Shown one piece after another: positions 46,045 to 55,645 of a DNA stretch of 64,000 nucleotides. A model generated the notes under the pieces. It made no database searches, had not been told where the DNA came from, and was given only the letters and a program-made list of their open reading frames with translations. Both the position numbers and the translations under genes were made by a program. The stretch lies in NCBI RefSeq assembly GCF_018332655.1, contig NZ_BOQL01000061.1:1-64000 (forward strand), read 5' to 3'. Position 1 is the first letter of the stretch, and every line of letters begins with the position of its first letter. The stretch is from Actinoplanes auranticolor. Its GTDB lineage: Bacteria > Actinomycetota > Actinomycetes > Mycobacteriales > Micromonosporaceae.

Positions 46045-46092
46045 GGGCCACCTCCATCAGGATCCACCCCCCGGACCCGAGGAGTTGACGGG

Positions 46093-46767
46093 TTGAACTA
46101 CGTGCCCGGCGATCTGCGCGACCAGCTCGCGCACGTGGGCTACGACGTGGTCCAGGCCGGACTGGTCTGCGGCTCCGGCGGCAATCTGTCCGCCCGGATC
46201 CCCGACGAGGACGCCTGCTGGGTCACCGCGAGCGGTGCCTGGCTGGACAGACTCAGCCGGACCAGCTTCGCACCGGTACGCATCTCCGACGGCGCGCCCG
46301 CGACCGTCGGCACGCTACCGGCCCCACGCACAGCACCGACCAGTGAAATCGCCCTCCACCTGGCGTTGTACCGCGCCCGCCCGGACGTGAACGCGGTGGT
46401 CCACCTGCACCCGCAGACGGCGCTGCTCCTGGATGCGCTCGGTGAGCACATCCGCATCGTGACAACCGACCACGCCTTCTACCTGAAGCGCGTCTCCACC
46501 GTGCCGTTCCGCCTGCCGGGCAGCGCCGAGGTGGCGGCGCTGACGGCGGCGATGGCGGCCGACGGCACGGACTGCCTGGTGCTCAGCCAGCACGGCTGTG
46601 TGGTCATGGCCGACTCGGTCGAGCTGGCCCACAAACGGGCCCGCAATCTGGAAGAGGCCGCGGCGCTGACCTACCGGGCGTTGGCCCTGGGCCGGCTGGA
46701 CAGCCTCCGCGAAGTCCCGGAGGAGTTCCTGGACCGGCTGCACGACTCGAGCGCCGTCACTGCATGA
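46093..46767 (+). CDS. Class II aldolase/adducin-family protein
   Basis: A 224-residue class II aldolase domain, as in L-fuculose-phosphate aldolase. It contains SGGNLSARIP (phosphate-binding), the zinc-site HLHP in AVVHLHPQTA, and a third His in LVLSQHGCVVM. It probably cleaves or epimerises a phosphorylated sugar; methylthioribulose dehydratase belongs to the same fold and is an alternative. The start is TTG 46093 after GAGGAG; GTG 46102 is possible. No carbohydrate genes adjoin it. A hairpin follows. Confidence 0.83.
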   Translation: MNYVPGDLRDQLAHVGYDVVQAGLVCGSGGNLSARIPDEDACWVTASGAWLDRLSRTSFAPVRISDGAPATVGTLPAPRTAPTSEIALHLALYRARPDVNAVVHLHPQTALLLDALGEHIRIVTTDHAFYLKRVSTVPFRLPGSAEVAALTAAMAADGTDCLVLSQHGCVVMADSVELAHKRARNLEEAAALTYRALALGRLDSLREVPEEFLDRLHDSSAVTA

Positions 46768-46797
46768 TGGTCGCCGGGCACTTCTGACCGGCGACCG

Positions 46798-46828
46798 GCG
46801 AGCGGGTCGGCCGGCCCGACCCGCTCGC
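46798..46828 (+). terminator. Terminator after the aldolase gene
   Basis: A 13-bp perfect stem (GCGAGCGGGTCGG and its complement) with a 5-nt loop, about 30 bases after the stop. Confidence 0.78.
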
Positions 46829-46913
46829 AACGCAGTGCAACGCTGGGACCGTACCCTGGTGCGTCAGGGTGGCCCAGGCGCGGCTGCCGGTCAGGTGAGG
46901 AGATGGACTCAGC

Positions 46914-47684
46914 ATGGGTGGTATCACCGACTGGATCACCGACTGGGTCTTCCGGCTCGTCGACGCGTTGGGCGCGGTCGGCGTCGGCCTGTTGCTGTTC
47001 CTGGAGACGGTCGTACCGCCGATCCCGTCCGAACTGATCCTGCCGCTGGCCGGCTTCCGGGCCCGCGACGGCGACCTGAACGTCTTCGCCGTCTGGACCA
47101 CCGCCACGATCGGTGCCCTCGTCGGCGCACTGGTCCTCTACTATCTCGGCGCCTGGCTCGGCTACGACCGCCTGCACGCCCTGGCCGGCAAGCGGTGGTT
47201 CATCCTGGCCACCCGGGCGGACGTGGAACGCGGATACGCGCTCTTCACCAGGTACGGCAGCTGGCTCGTCCTGGTCGCCCGCTGTATCCCCATCATCCGC
47301 AGTCTCATCTCCCTGCCCGCCGGCGTGGCGCGGATGCCCCTGCCCAAGTTCCTGGCCTTCACCGCTGTCGGCAGCGGTATCTGGAACGCCGCGCTGATCG
47401 GCGCCGGCTATGCCCTGGCCGACAACTGGGACCGCGTCGAGGGTTACCTCAGCCCGGTGAGCAAGGTGGTTTTGGCGCTCGGTGTCGCGTTCGTGGTCTT
47501 CCTCGTGGTCCGGCGGCTCCTGGCCCGCCGCCGGGCGCTGGCGATCGGCGTCGACCCGGCGGAGGCCGACGTCGATGGCCGGCCCGCGCCCGACATCGAC
47601 GGCCTGGGCGACCCCAACGAATACCCGACCAGCGTCCGGCACCCGGCCCGCGGCGTGGCGCGGGTGCCCGACGAGGAGCGCTGA
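46914..47684 (+). CDS. DedA-family membrane protein
   Basis: A 256-residue DedA protein with about five membrane segments. Signatures include LLFLETVVPPIPSELILPLAGF and RYGSWLVLVARCIPIIRSLISLPAGVARMPLPKFLAF, where the Glu and Arg residues essential in DedA proteins are present. Members act as lipid flippases (undecaprenyl phosphate or phospholipid). The C-terminal 40 residues are a polar tail (DVDGRPAPDIDGLGDPNEYP). Its stop is two bases from the convergent pnkp stop. Confidence 0.9.
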   Translation: MGGITDWITDWVFRLVDALGAVGVGLLLFLETVVPPIPSELILPLAGFRARDGDLNVFAVWTTATIGALVGALVLYYLGAWLGYDRLHALAGKRWFILATRADVERGYALFTRYGSWLVLVARCIPIIRSLISLPAGVARMPLPKFLAFTAVGSGIWNAALIGAGYALADNWDRVEGYLSPVSKVVLALGVAFVVFLVVRRLLARRRALAIGVDPAEADVDGRPAPDIDGLGDPNEYPTSVRHPARGVARVPDEER

Positions 47685-47686
47685 GG

Positions 47687-50185
47687 TCAGAGCCGCGGGT
47701 CGACCGGCTCGGATTCGGCGGCGAGAACGGCGAAGACCATCTCGTGGATCCGCCACAGCGGGGCGCCCTCGGCCAGCCGGTCCAGCGCTGCCAGGCCCAG
47801 GCCGTGCTCGCGCAGCGCGAGGCCACGCTTACGGCCCAGTGACCGCTGCCGCAGCCGGTCGAGCTGCTCGGGACGGGTGTACTCCGGGCCGTAGATGATC
47901 CGCAGGTACTCCCGGCCACGGCACTTCACCCCGGGCTGCACCAGCCGGCCCTTGGCGTCGGTCTCGCCCAGGCCGCCGTACGGCTTCACCACCATCCCCT
48001 CGCCGCCCGCCGCGGTCAGCGCCAGCCACCAGTCGGTCGCGGCCCGTTCCGCGGCCGGATCGCCCAGCTCCACCACCATCCGCCGGGTCGGCGTGAACAG
48101 CACCGGATCCGCCGCGACCAGCTTGTCAGCGAGGTCCAGGTGCCAGCCGTGATCCTTGTCCCGGTACGAGACGCCCGCCCCGGCCAGCACCGCGAACGGC
48201 GCCAGCGTCACGCCGGTCAGCCCCTCGGTCGGCTGCACGTACGCCCGGTACGCCGCCGAGTAGCCCTCGATCTCCGTCGCCCGCAGCTCCAGCCGCGCGC
48301 GCAGCTCCGTGACGTCGAGGCCGCGCCCGGCGACCCGTTCCAGCACCGACAGGGCAGCCGGCAGCGCGGCGCGTCCCGCCGCGCCGACGCCCGCGTACCG
48401 CTCGCGGATCAGGCCGCCGGCCTTGGCCGACCACGGCAGCAGCTCGGTGTCGAGCAGCAGCCACTCGGTGTCCAGCTCGGTGAAGACCTTCCCGGCCGCC
48501 GCGCGCACGCCGGCCAGCAGCGTGGCGTTGCGCTCGGCGTCGAAGAACGGCCGCCCGGTACGGGTCCAGATGGCGTCCCCGGCCCCGGACCGCGAGACCC
48601 GGACCACCGCCCGTGAGCCCATGTGCTTCTCCTCGCACACCACCGTCCCGACCCCGGCCGACCGCAGGTCCGCGAAGGCCGTCGCCGGGTGTTCGAGGTA
48701 GCCCTCGAGCGTCGACGTCGAGCACGGCGCCATCGTCGGCGGCAGCCAGACCAGCGTGGCCGGGTCCAGCGCGAAGCGGCTCATCACCTCCAGCGCCGCG
48801 GCGGCGTTCTCCGCGGCGACCGTGGTGCGGCCGTACCCGTAGTCGAGGTGCCGGCGCCCGGTGACGTCGGCCAGGTCCAGGCCCTCGTCGGGCTTGGTGT
48901 CGACCGGGACCAGCGGGCGGGCCGGGGCGTAGTACTCCCGGGCGGCGGGGACCGACACCAGCTCGCGGGTCGGCCAGCGCAGCGCGGTCAGCTTGCCGCC
49001 GAAGACGCAGCCGGTGTCGAGGCAGATGGTGTTGTTGATCCACTCCGGTTCCGGGGTCGGCGTGTGGCCGTAGACGACCGCCGCCGAGCCGCGGTAGTCG
49101 CGGGCCCACGGGTAGCGGACCGGGAGGCCGTACTCGTCGGTCTCGCCGGTCGTCTCGCCGTACAGCGCGAAGGAGCGGACCCGGCCGGAGGCGCGGCCCT
49201 GGTAGGCCTCCTTCAGGCCGGCGTGTGCCACCACCAGCTTGCCGCCGTCCAGCACATAGTGGCTGACCAGGCCGTCGATGAAGGTACGGACCTCGGCGGT
49301 GAACGCCTCGTCCTCGCGAGCGAGCTGCTCGAGGGTCTCGGGCAGGCCGTGGGTGAGCTGCACGTTGCGGCCGTTGAGCTTGCGGGCCAGCTTCTGCTCG
49401 TGGTTGCCGGGCACGCAGATCGCCGTGCCGGCCCCGGCCATGCCCATGACCAGGCGCAGCACGCCGGGCGAGTCCGGGCCGCGGTCGACGAGGTCACCGA
49501 CGAAGACCGCGGTACGGCCCTGCGGGTGCACAGCACCGACCGGACGGCCGGAGTCGTCGCGGGTCAGGGCGTACCCGAGGGTTTCCAGCAGCGTCTCCAG
49601 CTCGGCGCGGCAGCCGTGCACGTCGCCGATGATGTCGAACGGGCCGGTGACCTCCCGCTTGTCGTTGAACAGCTTCTCGTAGCGGATCGAGGCGGCGGCG
49701 ATCTCCTCCTCGCCGCGCAGCACGTGGATCTTGCGGAACCCCTCCCGGGCCAGCTGCCCGAGCGAGCGGCGCAGGTCGCGATGCATGCGGTTGAGGACGT
49801 GACGGCCGAAGGTACGGTCCGCCCGGCCCTGGGTGCGTTCCCAGGCCAGCGCCTCGGGCACGTCCAGGACCACGGCCACCGGCAGCACGTCGTGCTCGCG
49901 GGCCACCTTGACAAGCCCGGCCCGGGCGTGCGGCTGCAGGTTGGTGGCATCCACGACGGTGAGCCGTCCGGCGGCCAGCCGCTTGCCGGCCACGTAGTGC
50001 AGCACGTCGAAGGCGTCGGCGGACGCGGACTGGTCGTTCTCGTCGTCCGCGACCAGGCCGCGGAAGTAGTCCGAGGAGAGCACCTGGGTGGGCTTGAAGT
50101 GCTGCCCGGCGAAGGTCGACTTGCCGGATCCGGAGATGCCGACCAGCGCGACGAGCGCGAGCTCCGGGATGTCGATCCGGGTCAT
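47687..50185 (-). CDS. pnkp: Polynucleotide kinase-phosphatase-ligase Pnkp
   Basis: An 832-residue three-domain RNA repair enzyme. The 5'-kinase domain (1-175) has P-loop GISGSGKST at 16-24 and VVDATNLQPHAR. The metallophosphatase domain (about 184-450) has GDVHGC at 187-192, GDLVDRG at 230-236 and GNHEQ at 260-264. The adenylyltransferase/ligase domain has EEKHMGSR with the nucleotide-accepting Lys at 520. It heals 2',3'-cyclic phosphate and 5'-OH ends of cut RNA, probably tRNA. Its ATG overlaps the hen1 stop (ATGA). Length is close to the 870 of Clostridium thermocellum Pnkp. Confidence 0.96.
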   Translation of the reverse strand: MTRIDIPELALVALVGISGSGKSTFAGQHFKPTQVLSSDYFRGLVADDENDQSASADAFDVLHYVAGKRLAAGRLTVVDATNLQPHARAGLVKVAREHDVLPVAVVLDVPEALAWERTQGRADRTFGRHVLNRMHRDLRRSLGQLAREGFRKIHVLRGEEEIAAASIRYEKLFNDKREVTGPFDIIGDVHGCRAELETLLETLGYALTRDDSGRPVGAVHPQGRTAVFVGDLVDRGPDSPGVLRLVMGMAGAGTAICVPGNHEQKLARKLNGRNVQLTHGLPETLEQLAREDEAFTAEVRTFIDGLVSHYVLDGGKLVVAHAGLKEAYQGRASGRVRSFALYGETTGETDEYGLPVRYPWARDYRGSAAVVYGHTPTPEPEWINNTICLDTGCVFGGKLTALRWPTRELVSVPAAREYYAPARPLVPVDTKPDEGLDLADVTGRRHLDYGYGRTTVAAENAAAALEVMSRFALDPATLVWLPPTMAPCSTSTLEGYLEHPATAFADLRSAGVGTVVCEEKHMGSRAVVRVSRSGAGDAIWTRTGRPFFDAERNATLLAGVRAAAGKVFTELDTEWLLLDTELLPWSAKAGGLIRERYAGVGAAGRAALPAALSVLERVAGRGLDVTELRARLELRATEIEGYSAAYRAYVQPTEGLTGVTLAPFAVLAGAGVSYRDKDHGWHLDLADKLVAADPVLFTPTRRMVVELGDPAAERAATDWWLALTAAGGEGMVVKPYGGLGETDAKGRLVQPGVKCRGREYLRIIYGPEYTRPEQLDRLRQRSLGRKRGLALREHGLGLAALDRLAEGAPLWRIHEMVFAVLAAESEPVDPRL

Positions 50186-51603
50186 GCCTCCTCCTTCACG
50201 AACACGGCGAGCTGGGTGGGAGTGCCGGCCTTCTCGTCCTCGTCGCCCACGCCCCGGAAGCTCACCCGGTAGCCGTGCGCGGACGCGGTACGTGTGGCCC
50301 ACTCCTGGAACTCGGCCCGGGTCCACTCGAAGCGGTGGTCCGAGTGCCGCATCCCGGTCAGGCCCTCGTACAGGCCGTTGTATTCGACGTTCGGGGTGGT
50401 CACGACGACCGTCGCCGGGCTCGCGTGGCCGAACACCGACGCCTCCAGCGCGGGCAGGCGCGGCGGGTCGACGTGCTCGATGACCTCCATCAGCACTGCG
50501 GCGTCGAAGCCGCGGAGCCGGTCGTCGCGGTAGGTCAGCGCCGACTGCCACAGCGTCACCCGGTCCCGCTGCCGCTCGGGCACCCGGTCCAGCCGCAGGC
50601 GCTTGTGGGCCAGGTCGAGGGCGCGCGAGGACACGTCGGTGCCGACGATCCGCGTGTACCGACGGTCCTTGATCAGGGCACCGAGCAGTGCACCCTGGCC
50701 GCAGCCCAGGTCCAGCACCCGGGTCGCGCCGGACTCGGCCAGCACGGCGACGACGGCGTCGCGCCGCTGCTCGGCGAGCGACTGCTTGCGGGCCACCGGC
50801 AGCTCGGCCTCCTCGTCGGTTGCCGTGTCGGCCGGTGCGTCGACGGAGTCCGGGTCCAGCCGGTCCAACTGCTCCAGCGCGCTGGCCGCCAGCGATCGCC
50901 GGTGGGCCAGATAGCGGCGGGTGATCAGCACCTTCTCGGGGTGGGCGGACAGCCAGCCCTCGCCCGCGCGCAGCAGCTTGTCGATCTCGTCGGGCGCCAC
51001 CCAGTAGTGCTTGGCGTCGTCGAGGACGGGCAGGAGCACGTACAGGTGGTTGAGCGCGTCGGCCAGCCGCAGGGTCCCGGTCAGGGTGAGGTCGACGTAC
51101 GGGCTGTCGCCGTCCAGGGGATGTCCCGGAGGCACGTCGTCGAGCGGGATCGGCGTCGCGGTGACCGTCCAGCCCAGCGGCTCGAACAGGGCCGCCGCGC
51201 TGCCCCGGCAGCGCAGCACCGGCACATGGATCTCCAGCGGGAGGGTCGCGCCGGCCAGCTCCGGGCGGTCCTTGGACTCGCCGCGCAGGGCGCTGCGGAA
51301 GACCTTGGCCAGCGCGCCGGCGAGCAGGCTGGACGCCGCGTACGGGCGGTCGTTGACGTACTGGCCCAGCGCGAACGACTCCGGCGCCGACTGCTGCTTG
51401 CGACCGCCGCGCGCGGCACCGAGCCGCTGCGGGTCGACGTCGAGCAGCAGCGCGGCGGTGCACCGGTCCTCGGCTGCGTCCGGGAACAGGACGTGGGCCG
51501 TACCGGTGGGCACGTCGAAGGAATGCACCTTGTCGGGGTGCTTGACCAGCAGGTAACCGAGGTCGGTGGCCGGCCGGTGGGTGGTCGTCACGGTGAGCAG
51601 CAC
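50182..51603 (-). CDS. hen1: RNA 3'-terminal 2'-O-methyltransferase Hen1
   Basis: A 473-residue bacterial Hen1. The N-terminal domain (LLTVTTTHRPATDLGYLLVK onward) is the ligase-activating part that works with Pnkp. The C-terminal methyltransferase has the SAM motif VLDLGCGQG (about 296-304) and the metal-binding EVIEH (373-377) with a distal His in FGHAS. It methylates the 2'-OH at the break before sealing, so repaired RNA resists a second cut by ribotoxins. The GTG at 51603 is chosen because homologues begin MLLTxTTTHRPATDLGYLL. It is the promoter-proximal gene of the operon. Confidence 0.95.
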   Translation of the reverse strand: MLLTVTTTHRPATDLGYLLVKHPDKVHSFDVPTGTAHVLFPDAAEDRCTAALLLDVDPQRLGAARGGRKQQSAPESFALGQYVNDRPYAASSLLAGALAKVFRSALRGESKDRPELAGATLPLEIHVPVLRCRGSAAALFEPLGWTVTATPIPLDDVPPGHPLDGDSPYVDLTLTGTLRLADALNHLYVLLPVLDDAKHYWVAPDEIDKLLRAGEGWLSAHPEKVLITRRYLAHRRSLAASALEQLDRLDPDSVDAPADTATDEEAELPVARKQSLAEQRRDAVVAVLAESGATRVLDLGCGQGALLGALIKDRRYTRIVGTDVSSRALDLAHKRLRLDRVPERQRDRVTLWQSALTYRDDRLRGFDAAVLMEVIEHVDPPRLPALEASVFGHASPATVVVTTPNVEYNGLYEGLTGMRHSDHRFEWTRAEFQEWATRTASAHGYRVSFRGVGDEDEKAGTPTQLAVFVKEEA

Positions 51604-51701
51604 CGGCTGATGATGGCAGCGCGGGGCAATCGGCAGCGACTGATTTGACGCCCGGCGCAATGATTCGCGGGTCGGTACCCGTCGTAGGAGCGGAGGTGCC
51701 C

Positions 51702-52184
51702 GTGACCTACGAGGAGTTCGCCGACAGCCGGCTCGGCGCTCTGCTGCGCTATGCCGTCATGCTCACCGGTGACCAGCACACGGCGCAGGACCTCGTGCAG
51801 GAGACGATGGTCCGGGTCCAGCTCAACTGGCGCCGGGTCGCCGGCAGCGACTCCCCGGACGGTTACGTCCGCAAGATGCTGACCAACCAGTTCATCGACC
51901 TGCGCCGGGGCTCCTGGCTGCGGCGGGTGCTGCTGCGCGCCGAGCCCGACCCCGTCCGCGCGGTGCCCTTCGACCACGCCGACGAGACGGCCGAGCGGGA
52001 CCGGGTCTGGGGCATGCTGGCCCGGCTCCCGCGCCAGCAGCGCGCGGCACTGGTCCTGCGCTACTACGAGGATCTTCCGGACGCCGACATCGCCGAGGTG
52101 CTGGGCTGTGCCGTCGGGACGGTTCGTTCGTCCATCTCACGAGCGCTCGCCACGCTCCGCACCGAGTTCGTGGAGGCCCGATGA
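51702..52184 (+). CDS. SigE-family (SigE/SACE type) ECF-like sigma factor
   Basis: A 160-residue sigma factor. Region 2 is EEFADSRLGALLRYAVMLTGDQHTAQDLVQETMVRVQLNW, and region 4 is RVWGMLARLPRQQRAALVLRYYEDLPDADIAEVLGCAVGTVRSSISRAL. The short linker and this pattern match the small actinobacterial SigE-family. GTG 51702 is preferred (GGAGG six bases upstream). It overlaps the LCP gene by four bases (ATGA), so the LCP protein occupies the place usually held by an anti-sigma factor. Confidence 0.9.
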   Translation: MTYEEFADSRLGALLRYAVMLTGDQHTAQDLVQETMVRVQLNWRRVAGSDSPDGYVRKMLTNQFIDLRRGSWLRRVLLRAEPDPVRAVPFDHADETAERDRVWGMLARLPRQQRAALVLRYYEDLPDADIAEVLGCAVGTVRSSISRALATLRTEFVEAR

Positions 52185-53218
52185 CCCCGATCGAGGAAGA
52201 GCTGCGGGCCACGTTCGAGCGGCACGAGGCCCTGACCCCGGCCGTCGGCCCGGTGCGGGCCGGCATCGAGGTGGCTTCGGTACGCGCCAGACGCCGCCGC
52301 CTGATCCGCCGGGCTACCGGGGCGGCCGTGGCTGTGCTGATGGCCGGCTCCGCGGTCCCGGTGATCCTGGACCGGTGGCACCACGGCTCGTCACCGTCGG
52401 TGCCCACCGCCGAGTTCCTCGCGGCTGAGCCGGCTCCGGCCGGCCCGCTGGACGTGTTGCTGCTGGGCAGCGACAACAGGCTGCGCTGGCCGGACCGGAA
52501 CCGCCGGGCCGACACGGTCATGATCATCCACGTGCCGACCGACCGCACCCGGGCCTACCTGGTCAGCCTGCCGCGCGACGGCGAGGTGAAGCTGCCGGGC
52601 GGGGCCCGGAGCAAACTGAGCGAGACACTTCTCTCCGGTGGCCCGGAGCTCACCGGGAAGGCCGTCTCCGAGCTGACCGGAGTCACCTTCGACGCGACCG
52701 TGACGGTCGACTTCCGGGCGCTGCGGGCCGTCACCGCGGCCGTCGGTGGTGTACGGGTGTGCCTGCCGCAGGCCATCAAATCGGTGCACAACGACAAGAC
52801 GTACCCGAAGGGCTGTCAGCAGCTGACCGCGGACGACGTCGGACCGGTGCTGCAGGCCCGCTACGGCCTCCGGAACGGCAGCTACGACCGTGACCGCAAC
52901 ACCCAGCTCTTCCTGCGGGCGCTGGCCGGGAAGCTGGCCGCGGACGGGACCGTCACCGATCCCGCCCGCGTGCACGCGCTGTTCACCGCGGCCCGGGACG
53001 GTCTGGAGATCACCGGTGACCCGGCCGCGTTGCTGCGGGTGGCCGGTTCGCTGAACTCGCCCGGCTCGCCGATCGGGATCAGCGAACGCACGTTCCACGG
53101 CATGGCCAACGGCCGGGAGCAGATCTATGCCCGCGTCGGTCCGTCGCTGTACACCGCGCTCCGCGACGACACGCTCGCGGCGTGGATCGCGGCAAATCCG
53201 GCATACATCGTGAAATAG
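52181..53218 (+). CDS. LytR-CpsA-Psr (LCP) protein with anti-sigma-like N-terminus
   Basis: A 345-residue single-pass membrane protein. The cytoplasmic first 45 residues (MTPIEEELRATFERHEAL, then RARRRRLIRRATG) resemble the N-termini of proteins paired with SigE-family sigma factors. One membrane helix (AVAVLMAGSAVPVIL) precedes an extracellular LCP domain with LDVLLLGSDNR, RADTVMIIHV, YLVSLPRDGEV and ARYGLRNGSYDRDRNTQLF. LCP enzymes attach teichoic acid, arabinogalactan or other polymers to peptidoglycan from a polyprenyl carrier. The coupling to a sigma factor suggests envelope-stress control (inference). Confidence 0.87.
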   Translation: MTPIEEELRATFERHEALTPAVGPVRAGIEVASVRARRRRLIRRATGAAVAVLMAGSAVPVILDRWHHGSSPSVPTAEFLAAEPAPAGPLDVLLLGSDNRLRWPDRNRRADTVMIIHVPTDRTRAYLVSLPRDGEVKLPGGARSKLSETLLSGGPELTGKAVSELTGVTFDATVTVDFRALRAVTAAVGGVRVCLPQAIKSVHNDKTYPKGCQQLTADDVGPVLQARYGLRNGSYDRDRNTQLFLRALAGKLAADGTVTDPARVHALFTAARDGLEITGDPAALLRVAGSLNSPGSPIGISERTFHGMANGREQIYARVGPSLYTALRDDTLAAWIAANPAYIVK

Positions 53219-53221
53219 GGC

Positions 53222-53410
53222 TCAGCGGTAGTCGTCGTCGAGGGGCACGCTGCGCCCCTGCTCCTGGGCGTCCCATTCCGGCGCCTCGAGGGACGAGCTC
53301 ACTGCGGGCTCGTCGGCGTCGTCGGCCCAGTTCGGATCGGCCACTGCGGCCTGCTCGGCCGCGTCGCCCTCGGGTGTTTCCAGGTCACGCTCGTTCTGCG
53401 GGTAGGTCAT
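53222..53410 (-). CDS. Small acidic protein (62 aa)
   Basis: A 62-residue, very acidic, probably disordered protein: NERDLETPEGDAAEQ, NWADDADEP, PEWDAQEQGR, PLDDDYR. Small actinobacterial proteins of similar composition (DUF5709-like) are known, but the family match is uncertain. AAGGGAG precedes ATG 53410. It is convergent with the LCP gene, with 3 bases between stops, and divergent from fba. Confidence 0.6.
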   Translation of the reverse strand: MTYPQNERDLETPEGDAAEQAAVADPNWADDADEPAVSSSLEAPEWDAQEQGRSVPLDDDYR

Positions 53411-53596
53411 GGCCGGCTCCCTTCACGTCGCGGGCACTCCCTCATGCTGCACCGTCCCCGCCGCGTCCGGCACGCAAACCGGCGCCCGGGTCCCGGGGCG
53501 ATTTCCGTGACCGTCCCCCGCTGCGGAATACTGCCTGCTGGAGGACAGCGCGGTCCTGCCCTCTGCTTCGCATTTCTGAGATCAAGGAGCGCACCG

Positions 53597-54622
<1,026 letters not shown>

Positions 54623-54628
54623 TCTTGT

Positions 54629-54670
54629 CGAGAACGGCCGGTCCCCGTACGTGGGGGCCGGCCGTTCTCG
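54629..54670 (+). terminator. Terminator of fba
   Basis: A stem of 13 bp (CGAGAACGGCCGG, 54629-54641, with complement 54658-54670) extended by a T-G wobble and four C-G pairs, with a 6-nt loop. Confidence 0.88.
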
Positions 54671-54733
54671 TGTTGCAGGACTACGCAGAGGCGTGGGTAC
54701 GATCGTCGTCTTGTCCGGAAGAGGGCGGTGATC

Positions 54734-55258
54734 ATGCTCGGCATCGAGGGGTATGAACCCGAGTGGCACCACGACGCCGAAGCCCTCGCCGCCGTCCACA
54801 GAGCACGGTTCGCCCGGCTCATCGGCCGTCAACTGGTCGGTGGCTGGCTGATGTGGGACATGTCCGAGCGCGGCTGGTTCGCCGACGGCCCGGTGATCCT
54901 CGGCTTCGGCGGCACCAACGTCGAGATCACGCACCGCAAGTTCGACGAGTGTGCAATCACGTGGGACCAGGTCGACATGAGCGCCCCGATCGAGTGGTAC
55001 GCGACCGGCATCCAGCTCGACTGGCGGGCCGACCCGCACGCGGCGCTGCGCAACGCCCGCGGCCGGATGCTGCGCGAGGTCAACATCATCGAACGGACCA
55101 CGATCAAGGAGTGGCGGCCCCGGGTGCTGCACGCGGTCGAGTTCCTCTTCGAGGGGGCACGACTGGCGGTCTTCAACGCGATGGACGAGAACGGGCTGAC
55201 CGACGTACCGGAAATGGACCTGCCGGTGCACAGCTGGCGCCGCGTGCACGTCGCCTGA
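54734..55258 (+). CDS. Conserved hypothetical protein (174 aa)
   Basis: A 174-residue soluble protein (MLGIEGYEPEWHHDAEALAA; VHRARFARLIGRQLVGGWLM; PVILGFGGTNVEITHRKFDE), with a central beta-rich part and a C-terminal helix followed by LPVHSWRRVHVA. No catalytic motif or family is recognised. ATG 54734 is preferred to the in-frame GTG 54728 because GAGGG lies 8 bases upstream of it. Good codon bias. Confidence 0.7.
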   Translation: MLGIEGYEPEWHHDAEALAAVHRARFARLIGRQLVGGWLMWDMSERGWFADGPVILGFGGTNVEITHRKFDECAITWDQVDMSAPIEWYATGIQLDWRADPHAALRNARGRMLREVNIIERTTIKEWRPRVLHAVEFLFEGARLAVFNAMDENGLTDVPEMDLPVHSWRRVHVA

Positions 55259-55297
55259 CCGGCCGGGGGCTGGCCCTGGTCCGTGAGCAGTACAGCT

Positions 55298-55567
55298 CTA
55301 GCTCCCGCCGCCGCCTCCTCCTCCGCCACCGCCGCCGTCTCCGCCCCCGGACCAGCCGCCGCCGTCTCCGCCGGACCAGCCGCCACCTCCGTCCCCGGAG
55401 TAGTCGCGGTGGTGCGTGTCTCCGTAGTTGTTCGACAGGCCGAAGCCGCCTGAGCCACCCAGGTAGCGATTGCCGGCGGACGGGCGTGTCCCGGTCGTGC
55501 GACGGCTGGTCCAGACCGCGAAGCCGACGGCTGCCGCCAGGCCCAGAACGAAAAGGATCGTCACCAT
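55298..55567 (-). CDS. Small glycine-rich membrane protein (89 aa)
   Basis: An 89-residue protein with one N-terminal hydrophobic helix (VTILFVLGLAAAVGFAVW), a basic segment (TSRRTTGTRPSAGNR) and a glycine-rich tail with a final run of about 11 Gly. The tail may be cell-wall-facing or a simple low-complexity end. It resembles other small actinobacterial Gly-rich membrane proteins. Function unknown. Confidence 0.6.
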   Translation of the reverse strand: MVTILFVLGLAAAVGFAVWTSRRTTGTRPSAGNRYLGGSGGFGLSNNYGDTHHRDYSGDGGGGWSGGDGGGWSGGGDGGGGGGGGGGGS

Positions 55568-55645
55568 GACCGCAGTGTGCGGCACGCCTGCCACCTGAGC
55601 CGTAATGACTTTGCGGCGGGTGCGCCGCACCGCTTCAATGCCGGT

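Noticed and set aside
50186..51463. An N-terminal extension joined to Pnkp in one long minus-strand frame
   Set aside because: The extension is out of frame with Hen1, which fully occupies this region, while Pnkp has a natural ATG at 50185 directly followed by a P-loop domain.
53444..53596. N-terminal extension of Fba
   Set aside because: The 51 extra residues have no aldolase similarity, and the ATG at 53597 has a good ribosome site and the usual family start.
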